From FEN-987 sp964598845 (lineage in GTDB: Archaea > Thermoproteota > Bathyarchaeia > 40CM-2-53-6): a stretch of 24,740 nt of DNA. Positions 1-7,616 of this stretch are shown here, piece by piece; the stretch's first letter is position 1, and every line of letters starts with the position of its first letter. The position numbers and the translations under genes are program-made. The stretch spans positions 1 through 24,740 of the forward strand of contig CAZRDM010000029.1 of assembly GCA_964598845.1 (NCBI GenBank), in the 5' to 3' direction. The notes under the pieces were generated by a model. It saw only the letters and a program-made list of their open reading frames with translations, was not told where the DNA came from and made no database searches.

Positions 1-120
1 TCCCAACCGTCCAATGAGAATGTTACGTTTCTCGGCAGAAATGCCATTTCGAACGTACTGGAATTGCAGTTAGCCGTTACGGGAAGTTGCTGATCTGAAC
101 TTACAGTTGCATGTGCCAGT
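1..120. other. Left edge, no firm gene
   Basis: A plus-strand frame is open from the window edge to a TGA at 91-93 (30 codons). It could be the tail of a gene starting outside the window, but nothing in it is recognisable. On the minus strand an ATG at 47-45 opens a frame that also runs off the edge. The two are mutually exclusive and I cannot choose between them. Confidence 0.2.
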
Positions 121-225
121 CTAGATTAGGAGGGATGCTATTATTCGACGGAGGTCGAAGCCATGCCTTTTCTTGTACGCTCCAAGGTCTAGGAGCTCTT
201 CCAATCCATCGTACTCCATGTCCAT
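121..225 (-). CDS. 34-residue microprotein, unknown function
   Basis: The frame runs from ATG (225-223) to TAG (123-121) and encodes 34 residues starting MDMEYDGLEELLDLGAYKKR. The N-terminal half is acidic and Leu-rich, the middle is basic (KKRHG, LRR), and the end is hydrophobic (IIASLLI). The coding call rests on signals, not homology. A GGAGGG ribosome site (complement of 232-237) sits six bases before the ATG. A TATA-like CTTTTATA (complement of 263-270) lies at the distance expected for an archaeal start about 15 bases upstream of the ATG, and a perfect dyad lies between them. I recognise no family. A small regulatory or toxin/antitoxin-type peptide is possible but unsupported. Confidence 0.5.
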   Translation of the reverse strand: MDMEYDGLEELLDLGAYKKRHGFDLRRIIASLLI

Positions 226-243
226 TTCTAACCCTCCGTAGAT

Positions 244-262
244 GTGTAGAACGCATCTACAC
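244..262. promoter_or_regulatory. Operator-like dyad GTGTAGA-N5-TCTACAC
   Basis: This is a perfect 7-bp inverted repeat with a 5-base centre. A second pairing, GTAGATG (238-244) with CATCTAC (254-260), is nested in the same stretch. It lies directly between the TATA-like box (263-270) and the ribosome site of the 34-residue frame, over the expected transcription start. A bound repressor here would block initiation. It could instead form a small RNA hairpin. Confidence 0.45.
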
Positions 263-270
263 TATAAAAG
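263..270 (-). promoter_or_regulatory. TATA-like box, possibly used in both directions
   Basis: The minus strand reads CTTTTATA, close to an archaeal box A and well spaced for the frame at 225-121. The plus strand reads TATAAAAG and lies about 40 bases before the ATG of the 38-codon frame at 307. Confidence 0.4.
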
Positions 271-306
271 GATTACTAGACTAATCGACTGCCACAAGTC
301 ATCACG

Positions 307-423
307 ATGAGACAGCCATTGCGCGGGATCGTAGCCCTTCCCATTCTAGCCATAGGTCTTCTCGCCACGACCCTACGACTGGGCCTCCGACACTATGCCT
401 CTAAGTCTGTACCTCATGCCTAG
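307..423 (+). CDS. 38-residue single-helix membrane peptide, tentative
   Basis: The frame runs from ATG to TAG. After a short basic start (MRQPLRG) comes one hydrophobic stretch (about residues 8-21), then a basic tail with several Arg and His. This is the shape of a small membrane peptide. I see no ribosome site, so initiation would have to be leaderless or near-leaderless from the TATA-like box at 263-270. It has no homologue I recognise and may be a chance frame. Confidence 0.25.
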   Translation: MRQPLRGIVALPILAIGLLATTLRLGLRHYASKSVPHA

Positions 424-471
424 CTATCAAGCCTCTTAGCGCTCGCCATTCCTGCGTCATCCAAGTCAAGC

Positions 472-888
472 GTGAACGCGCAAACCCACGCTAATCACAA
501 GATGCAATCGCTTGCGCCTCGGCGAAGCGTTATAGGAGGGTCCCATCGAAGTCTCACAGGTCTGAGGAAGTTGGCTAGATCCGTCCTAGTCCACGAGTGG
601 GTAGGACTACTCATCGTAGTGATTGCTCTTGCGAGTCTAGCTGGCACTGTATGGAGCGTCGTCCAGAACGCCTACTTCTATGAATGCCCCGCTCCACTGC
701 CCGATATTCCCGAGGAAGAGCGCGCCCTAATCAGATGCCCAACTCTCATGGAAAGAGTGGGCTGGAATATCCCAGGACTCTTCGTGGGTTGCGCCATTCT
801 GATATTCGGGCTCTGGACCTACAGAAGGGGCAAGGAAGGCGTCCCACTGATCTCCATAAGATCCGTTTGTAGCGCGGATCTCAGCTGA
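472..888 (+). CDS. Hypothetical two-helix membrane protein
   Basis: The 138-residue frame starts with GTG at 472. An ATG at 502 (residue 11) is an alternative start. The first 40 residues are basic. Two hydrophobic helices follow, at about residues 44-65 and 98-118. The loop between them is short and acidic and carries two cysteines (C72, C89) in a Pro-rich setting; if the loop faces outward these could form a disulfide. The C-terminal 20 residues are polar, with a YRRGK stop-transfer patch after helix 2. I do not recognise the family. It precedes the peptidase gene on the same strand but is 118 bases away, so joint transcription is uncertain. Confidence 0.55.
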   Translation: MNAQTHANHKMQSLAPRRSVIGGSHRSLTGLRKLARSVLVHEWVGLLIVVIALASLAGTVWSVVQNAYFYECPAPLPDIPEEERALIRCPTLMERVGWNIPGLFVGCAILIFGLWTYRRGKEGVPLISIRSVCSADLS

Positions 889-1006
889 GTCACCGAGTGA
901 GCTCGAACCTAAGAGTTCTCTTGGCTGTCCAACAATCACCGACTAAGCGTAGTGGTATTATGTCGGAAGTTCTTATGAGGTAGCTCCACATTCAACGGCG
1001 AAGCGC

Positions 1007-2836
1007 ATGACTTCGAAGACGATTGAGTTAGGAGAGCTTCCCCATTGGGATCTCTCCAATGTATACCCTGGCCTCGAATCTGAGGAGTTCAAAAACGCCG
1101 TTACGAACCTGAAGTCTCAACTTGACGAGTTCGACGCGTTTCTGGACGCGAATAAAGTGGCTCGCTCGAGTTTCGACGCAGTAAGGGCTTCCAGTAATGT
1201 CTACTTGAAGAATGCTATCGACGGTTACCTCAATCAGATGAACACAGCCCTACGCTTGTATCAAACATTGGATGCCTATGTCACATCCTTCGTCACAACA
1301 GATTCGTACAACAACACGGCAAAGCGACTAGCCTCCGAGCTCGAGATGCTTATGGTTCGATTGCGCAAACAGGAGGTGCGCTTTCAGGGCTGGCTTGGAC
1401 AGGTGGCTGACAAGCTCACATCCGTTCTAACACAGGATGGTCCAGCAAGGGAGCATGTGTTCTACCTGCGCGAGACGGTCGATCAGAGCCGCTACCTGAT
1501 GAGCGAGGTCGAAGAATCGCTGGCCGCTGAACTTACATTGAGTGGAGGCAACGCATGGGGCAAACTGCAAGGAACTGTCTGTTCTCAGCTTACAGTGAAC
1601 TTTGAGCTGGATGGCAAAGTCAGGAAGATGCCCATCACAGAATTGCAGAATCTAAAGCACCATCCTGACGAAGAAGTGCGTCGACGAGCATACGAGGCGG
1701 AGTTGAGGGCTTGGGAAAGCGTCCGTGAACCCTTAGCTGCCGCTCTCAACGGTGTCAAGGGCCACTCGAATACCGTGGAAAAACGTCGGGGCCGAGTCGA
1801 TGCGCTCCATGCTTCACTCGACCATTCCCGCATCGACCGAGAGATTCTACAAACGTTGCTTACGGCGATGCAGGAGTCCTTTCCAATGTTTCGTCGCTAT
1901 TTGCGAGCAAAAGCAAGGCGGCTGGGACATGATGCCTTGCCTTGGTGGGATCTCTTCGCACCCGTAGCCAAGAATGAGCGTCGCTATTCTTGGAAGGAGG
2001 GTATGCGTCTCATCATATCCCAGTTCCGCACATTCAGCGATAGACTCGCAGGTCTAGCGCAACGCGCCTCCGATCACCGTTGGATTGACGCTGAACCACG
2101 CGACGGGAAAAGAGGAGGGGCGTTCTGCATCGAGGTACCGGCTGTGGATGAGTCGCGCGTACTGTGCAATTTTGACGGTTCATTAGACCAGGTTTCAACG
2201 GTCGCCCATGAGCTCGGCCACGCCTTCCATAACGAATGTCAAGTCGGAAAGACTATGCTGCGGACACGCACTCCCATGACCCTAGCCGAGACAGCATCGA
2301 TCTTCAATGAAACGATCATTACCAACGCCGCACTGGAGCAAGCCTCGAGTCAAGAGGAGGAACTGGCCATCTTGGAGACTTGGCTTATCGGCTCGACACA
2401 GGTTATCGTCGACATAACATCACGCTTCCTATTCGAGAAAGAAATCTTCGAACGACGTGAAAAATCAGAGCTGTCCGCGGATGATTTCTGCGAGATTATG
2501 CTCCGCTACCAGAAGGCGACTTATGGGGACGGGTTGGATGACCGATATCTCGACAAGTACATGTGGGCTTGGAAACCTCATTACTATTCGCCAGACTTTG
2601 CGTTCTACAACTATCCATATGCCTTCGGCCTACTCTTCGGGCTGGGACTGTATGCAATCTACCACGAACGCGGTCCATCCTTCATTCAAGACTATGAAGC
2701 ACTTCTAGCAAGCACCGGAGAAGCAACCCCCGCTGAATTAGCAGCACGTTTCAGTATCGACATACGGAAACGAGATTTCTGGCAAGGCAGCCTGAAATTG
2801 ATTGAACAACGCATCGCACGCTACCTTGAACTCTAG
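1007..2836 (+). CDS. pepF: M3-family zinc oligoendopeptidase (PepF type)
   Basis: The 609-residue protein has the usual size of the M3B/oligoendopeptidase F clade. The zinc site HELGH is at residues 401-405 in the context VAHELGHAFHN, and the third ligand Glu is E428 in MTLAETASIFNET, the expected spacing for M3. The C-terminal part carries Tyr-rich motifs (HYYSPDFAFYNYPYAFG) that shape the substrate pocket in this family. There is no signal peptide, so it should be cytosolic and cut short peptides to smaller ones. With the M32 carboxypeptidase at 3597-5078 it implies growth on peptides. I see no clear ribosome site before the ATG. Its end faces the broken MFS gene, with only 53 bases between stop codons. 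Confidence 0.93.
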   Translation: MTSKTIELGELPHWDLSNVYPGLESEEFKNAVTNLKSQLDEFDAFLDANKVARSSFDAVRASSNVYLKNAIDGYLNQMNTALRLYQTLDAYVTSFVTTDSYNNTAKRLASELEMLMVRLRKQEVRFQGWLGQVADKLTSVLTQDGPAREHVFYLRETVDQSRYLMSEVEESLAAELTLSGGNAWGKLQGTVCSQLTVNFELDGKVRKMPITELQNLKHHPDEEVRRRAYEAELRAWESVREPLAAALNGVKGHSNTVEKRRGRVDALHASLDHSRIDREILQTLLTAMQESFPMFRRYLRAKARRLGHDALPWWDLFAPVAKNERRYSWKEGMRLIISQFRTFSDRLAGLAQRASDHRWIDAEPRDGKRGGAFCIEVPAVDESRVLCNFDGSLDQVSTVAHELGHAFHNECQVGKTMLRTRTPMTLAETASIFNETIITNAALEQASSQEEELAILETWLIGSTQVIVDITSRFLFEKEIFERREKSELSADDFCEIMLRYQKATYGDGLDDRYLDKYMWAWKPHYYSPDFAFYNYPYAFGLLFGLGLYAIYHERGPSFIQDYEALLASTGEATPAELAARFSIDIRKRDFWQGSLKLIEQRIARYLEL

Positions 2837-2889
2837 GCCCTTTTGGATCGCCTAACGGACGAAGCGAAAACGGTTCAAGAAAACCAGTT

Positions 2890-3489
2890 TCACGGAGTGG
2901 AAGAAAAACCAGAAGCGCAGAACAGAACCACAGCGTAATGGTCAAGTTTGAAGAGTGCTGCGATAGGGGTCATGGCCTCAATGAAGATGGGCGAGAGGAA
3001 CGAACCCGCGATACTTGCTGTCATCAAGTAGCCCAATCCTTCTCTGCGGCGCTCTACGGAATACATGTCCATTATGGCTATGCGGCTCTGCTGAGTAACA
3101 CCTGACCCAAAGCCGAAAACAAGCAACCCTAACCAGAAGAGTTCAAGACGAACCCATACAACAGCCAAACCCATCATCAACAAGGCCAAGCAGCCAACAG
3201 CGATTCCAATTAGGAGCACGCTCTTCCTGCCAATTCGGTCCATCAACCCCCCAGTCCGGTATACTATCAGAACCCGTCCTCCCCAGACTTCAGCAGTCGC
3301 CAAACCCGCGAGAGTGGCCGAATCTGTCAACGTGAAAATCACAAGGGCTGCAAGTATGAACGCGGCCTGGCTGACACACGCGTAAATTGCCTCACTCGAG
3401 AGTAAGTGGATTGTGTTGCGTTTCACGACCAGTGGAGTCGGCGCTCTGTTTGAGTGCTTCACGCGATCACCACGTATCCGTCGATTCAT
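2890..3489 (-). pseudogene. MFS transporter, N-terminal half only
   Basis: The 199-residue frame holds about six membrane helices (near residues 33-53, 58-78, 91-111, 115-135, 152-172 and from 184). The MFS motif A is between helices 2 and 3 (GGLMDRIGRKS, residues 80-90). A complete MFS carrier has twelve helices, so the second half is missing. Helix 6 appears to be broken by a frameshift near 2915-2925. The neighbouring frame continues as FCSALLVFLPLRETGF, which is how MFS helix 6 normally ends, and then runs into the convergent peptidase gene without further helices. I therefore call it a truncated, frameshifted remnant. A functional half-transporter is the less likely alternative. Confidence 0.7.
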
Positions 3490-3596
3490 GTAACTTGTAT
3501 CTCGAGGTCACAGAGGCAGCTTGGCGTGGAGGCTGAAACTATCTGAGGCATAATACTTTGACTATGGTCTGCAAACTAGCTTGGGTCTTACATTTT

Positions 3597-5078
3597 CTAC
3601 GCTAGATACTTCTGCTCCAGATAGTTGACCAGATGTCGCGGGATGTATTCTTCACCAAGCACCCTTCTTTGGAGCTCCTTGGATGAGTATGCGGCGCCGT
3701 GTTGGTGTATCTTCTCTCCCAGCCATTGCTTCACAAGGTCGAACCTGCCCTTTCCGACAGAGTCCCTTAGGTCGATATCTCTCTGGATACGGTAGTATTG
3801 CATTCCTGCTATTACATTACCAAGCGAGTAAGTCGGGAAGTAACCGAAGCCGCCACCGCTCCAGTGTACATCCTGCAACGCTCCTTCAGCGTCATTCGTC
3901 GGTCTCACTCCAACATATTCCTCCATCATATCATTCCAAAGGGAGGGCACATCGGAAACGGCTACATCACCACCGATGAGTTTTTTCTCCAACTCGTATC
4001 GGAGGATTATGTGGAAGTTGTATGTCAACTCATCAGCATCTACTCGGATTAGGCTTGGTTTTACGACGTTAAAGTATCTGTAGACATCATCTTCTGTATA
4101 ACCTGCCAAGAATGGCAGATTCTTCTTGAGTATTGGGTAAACATGTTTCGTGAACTCTCTGCTTCTTCCGATGAAGTTCTCCCAGAACCTTGATTGAGAT
4201 TCGTGGATTCCGAGGGACGCGGCTCTGGTAAGCGGCGTGTATTCGAGCGACGGATCCATTTGCAGCTCGTAGATTGCATGACCGCATTCGTGGATTACGG
4301 AGAACAAGGATTCTTTGAAGTCCTTTCCTTCATACCTGGTGGTTATTCTCACATCCTGAATTGAGGTGCTGTTCGTGAAGGGGTGAGTGGATACGTCCAT
4401 CCTGAACGTTGTCTTCGGCATCCCGAGTAGGACCAGGGCCTCTTCGTTCACACGTCTCATGGCATCGACTTCATAGGCCACGGACTCCAGTGGATGACTG
4501 CTTGGAAACCTGTTCTCCGAAAGGACTCTATTGAGAATTCGTTTCAGACTGGGAACGAGCTCTGAGAAGACTCTGTCGACATCGGTGACGGTTAGGCCTT
4601 CCTCGAATCTGTCGAGAAGCGCATTGTAACGATGTCCAACATATCCAAGTTTCTCCGCCTCTTCCTTCTTTAGCTCAACTATCTTCTCCAAATAGTTCCT
4701 GAACATCGGGAAGTCAGATTTCTTCCTAGCCTCCCTCCAAACTACAGTGGCTTCCGTGGTTGTTCTCTGCAGCTCCTCCAACAGCCTTGGCGGAACCTTC
4801 GTGTAGTAGTCCGCATCTCGCTTGACTACTCTTAATACGCCCTTCTCAAAGTCGCTAAGATCCTCCAGTTTCTCCGCCTTCGCGATCAGAGCGGCCGCTT
4901 GGGTTACGCGTTCTTGTTTCATCAGGGCGATCTGAGCTTGCGCAAAACCTCTGGGCTTCGCAGCATCGGTGGGCATGTAAGTTTCCATGTCCCACTCTAG
5001 AAGTGACGAGGCATGCTCTAACGCCCAGATGGGCCTGTATCTCTCCAGTATCTCCTGTACAACCGCATTTTTGAACAT
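3597..5078 (-). CDS. M32 metallocarboxypeptidase (carboxypeptidase Taq family)
   Basis: At 493 residues this is full length for the M32 family, which removes C-terminal residues from peptides using zinc. The zinc motif HECGH is at residues 263-267. The family motif HESQSR follows at 292-297 and supplies the third ligand, E293. The N-terminus (LEWDMETYMP) and a C-terminal GGFGYFPTYSLGN stretch also match M32 proteins. There is no signal peptide, so it is cytosolic. A TATA-like TTATATTT (complement of 5103-5110) is centred about 28 bases before the ATG and no ribosome site is present, so the message is probably leaderless. It likely works with the M3 oligopeptidase, finishing its products to free amino acids. 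Confidence 0.95.
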   Translation of the reverse strand: MFKNAVVQEILERYRPIWALEHASSLLEWDMETYMPTDAAKPRGFAQAQIALMKQERVTQAAALIAKAEKLEDLSDFEKGVLRVVKRDADYYTKVPPRLLEELQRTTTEATVVWREARKKSDFPMFRNYLEKIVELKKEEAEKLGYVGHRYNALLDRFEEGLTVTDVDRVFSELVPSLKRILNRVLSENRFPSSHPLESVAYEVDAMRRVNEEALVLLGMPKTTFRMDVSTHPFTNSTSIQDVRITTRYEGKDFKESLFSVIHECGHAIYELQMDPSLEYTPLTRAASLGIHESQSRFWENFIGRSREFTKHVYPILKKNLPFLAGYTEDDVYRYFNVVKPSLIRVDADELTYNFHIILRYELEKKLIGGDVAVSDVPSLWNDMMEEYVGVRPTNDAEGALQDVHWSGGGFGYFPTYSLGNVIAGMQYYRIQRDIDLRDSVGKGRFDLVKQWLGEKIHQHGAAYSSKELQRRVLGEEYIPRHLVNYLEQKYLA

Positions 5079-5102
5079 GAAGTGGGAAGGCTGTGCATCA
5101 CC

Positions 5103-5110
5103 AAATATAA
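5103..5110 (-). promoter_or_regulatory. TATA-like box of the M32 gene
   Basis: TTATATTT on the minus strand is centred about 28 bases from the ATG at 5078. Archaeal transcription starts about 25 bases downstream of box A, so the RNA would begin within a few bases of the start codon. Confidence 0.5.
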
Positions 5111-5223
5111 CTCGTTTGGGGAGATTGAGGAACGAACGTGACCATGACGTATGTGGACAGTACGCGGATGAGACAGAGTTCTACGTATAGCTCAGATGAA
5201 CTAGGTTGCTCGTCCACCATTGG

Positions 5224-5379
5224 ATGGGACCTGCCGCAGCAGCGATGGCCCCAATCGTACTAGCAATAGGATTCATAGAACATCTCCTCTACGGTGCCGT
5301 CCTCGGCACGACGATCGCAGCTGGCGTAAAGTACCTGATGCTTCTCAAGCAGCTCAACCCGCGGCTTTCCTTTGACTAG
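5224..5379 (+). CDS. 51-residue membrane peptide, possibly a gene remnant
   Basis: The frame runs from ATG to TAG and is open from 5200. It encodes a small hydrophobic protein with a GFIEHLLYGAVLG segment inside two hydrophobic stretches, then a basic, Leu-rich end. The His..Tyr-Gly..Leu-Gly pattern resembles the last helix of larger multi-helix membrane proteins, so this may be the C-terminal remnant of a lost gene. No ribosome site precedes the ATG. No family can be assigned. Confidence 0.3.
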   Translation: MGPAAAAMAPIVLAIGFIEHLLYGAVLGTTIAAGVKYLMLLKQLNPRLSFD

Positions 5380-5544
5380 ATACCTCGCTACAAGACTTCG
5401 TCCTCAATCTAGTATGCTCTGGTGTTGATAAAGAGCCGATAAGAGCTAGGTTGAGAGACTTGGTAGAAAAGTAGAACTTTCTCCAAATGATCTTAAATCC
5501 TATCGAAGGCGTATGCCGTCTCACTTCAATAGGTTGATGGGTAT
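5380..5544. other. Intergenic stretch without recognisable gene
   Basis: I see no convincing frame, repeat or RNA in this stretch. It leads into the ribosome site of the 27-residue frame at 5560. Confidence 0.4.
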
Positions 5545-5559
5545 ATGGAGGTGACTGGG

Positions 5560-5643
5560 TTGGCGAAGAAGCGCAAAGTTAAGATGAAGATCGCAGGAGA
5601 AGACGTTCGAGCTGAGAGTGCAGCTACAGAATACCAAGCATAA
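5560..5643 (+). CDS. 27-residue basic microprotein, tentative
   Basis: A TTG at 5560 follows GGAGGTGA (5547-5554) by five bases, an ideal archaeal ribosome site. The peptide begins MAKKRKVKMKIAGEDVRAES and ends at TAA. The same frame could start at the ATG at 5545, but that would overlap the ribosome site. The N-terminus is very basic and the C-terminus acidic to neutral. I recognise no family. It lies just upstream of the phosphoesterase gene on the same strand. Confidence 0.35.
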   Translation: MAKKRKVKMKIAGEDVRAESAATEYQA

Positions 5644-5734
5644 GCGACTTCTCCTCTTCGGCCAGGGGAGCGGCTCAGGAGTACTGGGCGTAACCTGTTC
5701 CTGACCTCCCATCCAATCTCCTTCTTACCTGTAG

Positions 5735-6265
5735 ATGTTTCAAATATTTGGTCAGACCAGTATGTCTGCCAGAGGCAGGCTACCTTCCTCCTGCAGTAAG
5801 ATCTCCGAGCTGAATGCTTTGAGTCTTGAGACTTACAGCAAGAAAAGACGTTTCCAGAGGACCGATGAACCATCGCCTCATCTCAGGAAGGAGGGTAGGA
5901 ATCGCTTCGTGGTTCAGGAACATCATGCAAGGCGTCTTCACTGGGACTTTAGACTCGAACTCGACGGTGTATTGAAGAGTTGGGCCCTACCCAAAGGGCC
6001 TCCCGAGGAGCCAGGTGTCAGGCGGCTCGCTGTCGAGGTTGAGGATCATCCCGTTGATTACATCAAGTTTGAGGGGGAGATTCCGGAAGGGGAGTACGGA
6101 GCAGGAACTGTAAAGATCTGGGACAAAGGGACCTTCAAATTGAAACGGAGAACCGAAGATATCTATGAATTCGCACTTAGAGGAAAGCGACTGATGGGAA
6201 AGTATACTCTCTTTCGAATGAAAACAAACAATTGGTTGATGCTCAAGTCAAGAGAGCAGAGATAG
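5735..6265 (+). CDS. Stand-alone LigD-type DNA 3'-phosphoesterase (PE domain)
   Basis: This is the PE domain that in bacterial LigD trims 3'-phosphate and 3'-ribonucleotide ends before NHEJ ligation; archaea often carry it as a separate gene. The core is FVVQEHHARRLHWDFRLELD (58-77), then LPKGPP, a VEDHPVDY segment and IPEGEYGAGTVKIWD. By alignment with Pseudomonas LigD the metal and catalytic residues H42, H48, D50, R52 and H84 correspond to H63, H69, D71, R73 and H105, all present. The start is uncertain: ATG at 5735 or 5762, or TTG at 5819, which gives MSLETYSKKRRF and best fits the usual start of the family. Immediately downstream lies the relic of the partner polymerase. Confidence 0.9.
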   Translation: MFQIFGQTSMSARGRLPSSCSKISELNALSLETYSKKRRFQRTDEPSPHLRKEGRNRFVVQEHHARRLHWDFRLELDGVLKSWALPKGPPEEPGVRRLAVEVEDHPVDYIKFEGEIPEGEYGAGTVKIWDKGTFKLKRRTEDIYEFALRGKRLMGKYTLFRMKTNNWLMLKSREQR

Positions 6266-6284
6266 TTATTCGAAGAGCTCTTCA

Positions 6285-6745
6285 CAGGAATTTCCTGAAC
6301 TCTGTAGCGGTGTTGGCTGATTTACCGGTCTCATCATGTTTGAAATATACGAAGCAGTCGGTGGCTTCATCAGCGAATTTCGTGATTTCCTGGGCCCAAG
6401 CTCTGAGGTCATCTGTGGAATAGGGATCTCGCAGAGAAAGTCTATCCAACGATTGCAGCAGTCTCCAATAGAGCAGACCAGAAGGTAGGCCGTGTTTACA
6501 TTGACTTTCTACAGAATGGTTTGGAGAAGATTATTACTGCACCATTCAGCATTCGAGCACTTCCTCAAGCGCCCGTGTCATTTCCATTAGGAGTTAGACA
6601 GCTCGACGACTCAAAATTGAAATCCGAAAGCCTCACGCTACGAACAGCCAGGAGGAAATTAGGAATTATTCGGCACATACTCTCGCTCAGTGGACTCTCG
6701 CAAGAGTTGGATTCAGCTTTCAAGAAGCTTGGCATCAGGACATAA
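6285..6745 (+). pseudogene. LigD-type primase/polymerase, decayed C-terminal half
   Basis: The frame open through 6422-6745 reads DLAEKVYPTI, then GRVYIDFLQNG, TAPFSIRALPQAPVSFPL, and a Leu/Lys-rich end. These match the end of LigD polymerase domains (RVYVDYLQN, APYSVRA-PGAPVS-PL). Upstream, LPVSSCLKYT (frame of 6232) followed after a one-base shift by SSRWLHQRIS matches the KYSGSRGLHIRIP segment. At least two frame changes and stops interrupt it, and the N-terminal half with the catalytic Asp motif is absent: about 160 codons remain of an expected 290. It is therefore a dead gene. The frame starting at TTG 6521 might still be translated as a 74-residue fragment. Confidence 0.75.
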
Positions 6746-6780
6746 CGCGAGACCAGAAAGGCAATCAACTAATCGACTGT

Positions 6781-7248
6781 CTAAGATCTGACGTGCTGAG
6801 ATATTTCGGCGGAAACGGCATGGTTCAGTCGCACAACATCCTCAGTTTTGAGCTCAAGTAGTTTGTCTCTTGAGCCTCCCCCGCAGAAGACTGTCTCGTA
6901 CCTTAACAGTTCACCATCGACAACTACACTCATGGCTGTCTTGTGGTGAACTGATGGAGTTGCGCCTGGAGGGTACCCACTGATAGCTTCGGCCTCATCG
7001 GATCCTAGAAGCTGGATGTTTCGCGCGTTCAATACTCGCGCTACTCTCTGAAGATCCACCCTCTTGTCTCCAGGCACTACAAGCAGTACATACCTTCCGT
7101 CCGAAGTCTTGCAAATCAGATTCTTCGTGATTCTGCACAGTTCGATTCCTGTTGCGGCCGAAGCATCAGCGGTGTGAATCGTTTCTTTCTTCCCAAGGAA
7201 TCGATGCCAAACATCTGCATCCTTAAGCCAAGCCTCAAGTTCCAACAA
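6781..7248 (-). CDS. YbaK/ProX-type aminoacyl-tRNA deacylase domain protein
   Basis: At 155 residues this is a single YbaK-type editing domain, the family that hydrolyses misacylated tRNA such as Cys-tRNA(Pro) in trans. Visible family features are HTADASAATGIELCRITKNL with the conserved Lys (K42), VVPGDKRVD (58-65), GYPPGATPSVHH (91-102) and CGGGSRDKLLEL (122-133). The exact tRNA substrate cannot be read from sequence. The start is TTG at 7248; a stop codon directly precedes it in frame. An ATG at 7265-7263 is in another frame and meets a stop after nine codons. A TATA-like TTTTATG lies about 45-50 bases upstream. Confidence 0.88.
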   Translation of the reverse strand: MLELEAWLKDADVWHRFLGKKETIHTADASAATGIELCRITKNLICKTSDGRYVLLVVPGDKRVDLQRVARVLNARNIQLLGSDEAEAISGYPPGATPSVHHKTAMSVVVDGELLRYETVFCGGGSRDKLLELKTEDVVRLNHAVSAEISQHVRS

Positions 7249-7375
7249 TTATTGTTTCCGCCATGACGCATTCGTGAGCGATGTCCAATATGCATACATA
7301 AAACGACATAAAGCCGTCTGTCGAATTAGCGGTGTTGATCCATCAAGCAGCAACAAAGACGAAGGATGAGTCTAA

Positions 7376-7543
7376 ATGAGGACGGAGGATGTCTGTGCCT
7401 GTGGAAGTGGTAAGAGACCCCTAGGTGTGTGTACCGTTTGTGGAAAGAAATACTGCGCTGACTGCAGATTCGTACATGAATACACACCCCCACCAATGAA
7501 CACAGCAGACTTCCTCTATTCGATACTGAAGAAGAAGCAATAG
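7376..7543 (+). CDS. 55-residue zinc-binding microprotein
   Basis: The ATG at 7376 opens a 55-codon frame. Cysteines fall as C7-x-C9, C19-x2-C22, C27-x2-C30, with H34 nearby (VCTVCGKKYCADC), the pattern of a treble-clef or B-box-like double zinc site. The rest is a Pro-rich linker and a basic C-terminus (LKKKQ). A weak purine-rich ribosome site (GGATGAG, 7364-7370) precedes it. Codons and Cys spacing make it convincing despite its size. The partner and function are unknown. It resembles in style, but not in spacing, the tandem zinc microproteins at 20823-21231. Confidence 0.7.
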   Translation: MRTEDVCACGSGKRPLGVCTVCGKKYCADCRFVHEYTPPPMNTADFLYSILKKKQ

Positions 7544-7616
7544 CATTCATTATCCTTTCAAATTCGGCTCTCCTTAATCAAGGCCGGTCCGGAGCAGTAA
7601 GACCTGTGATAGCTCA

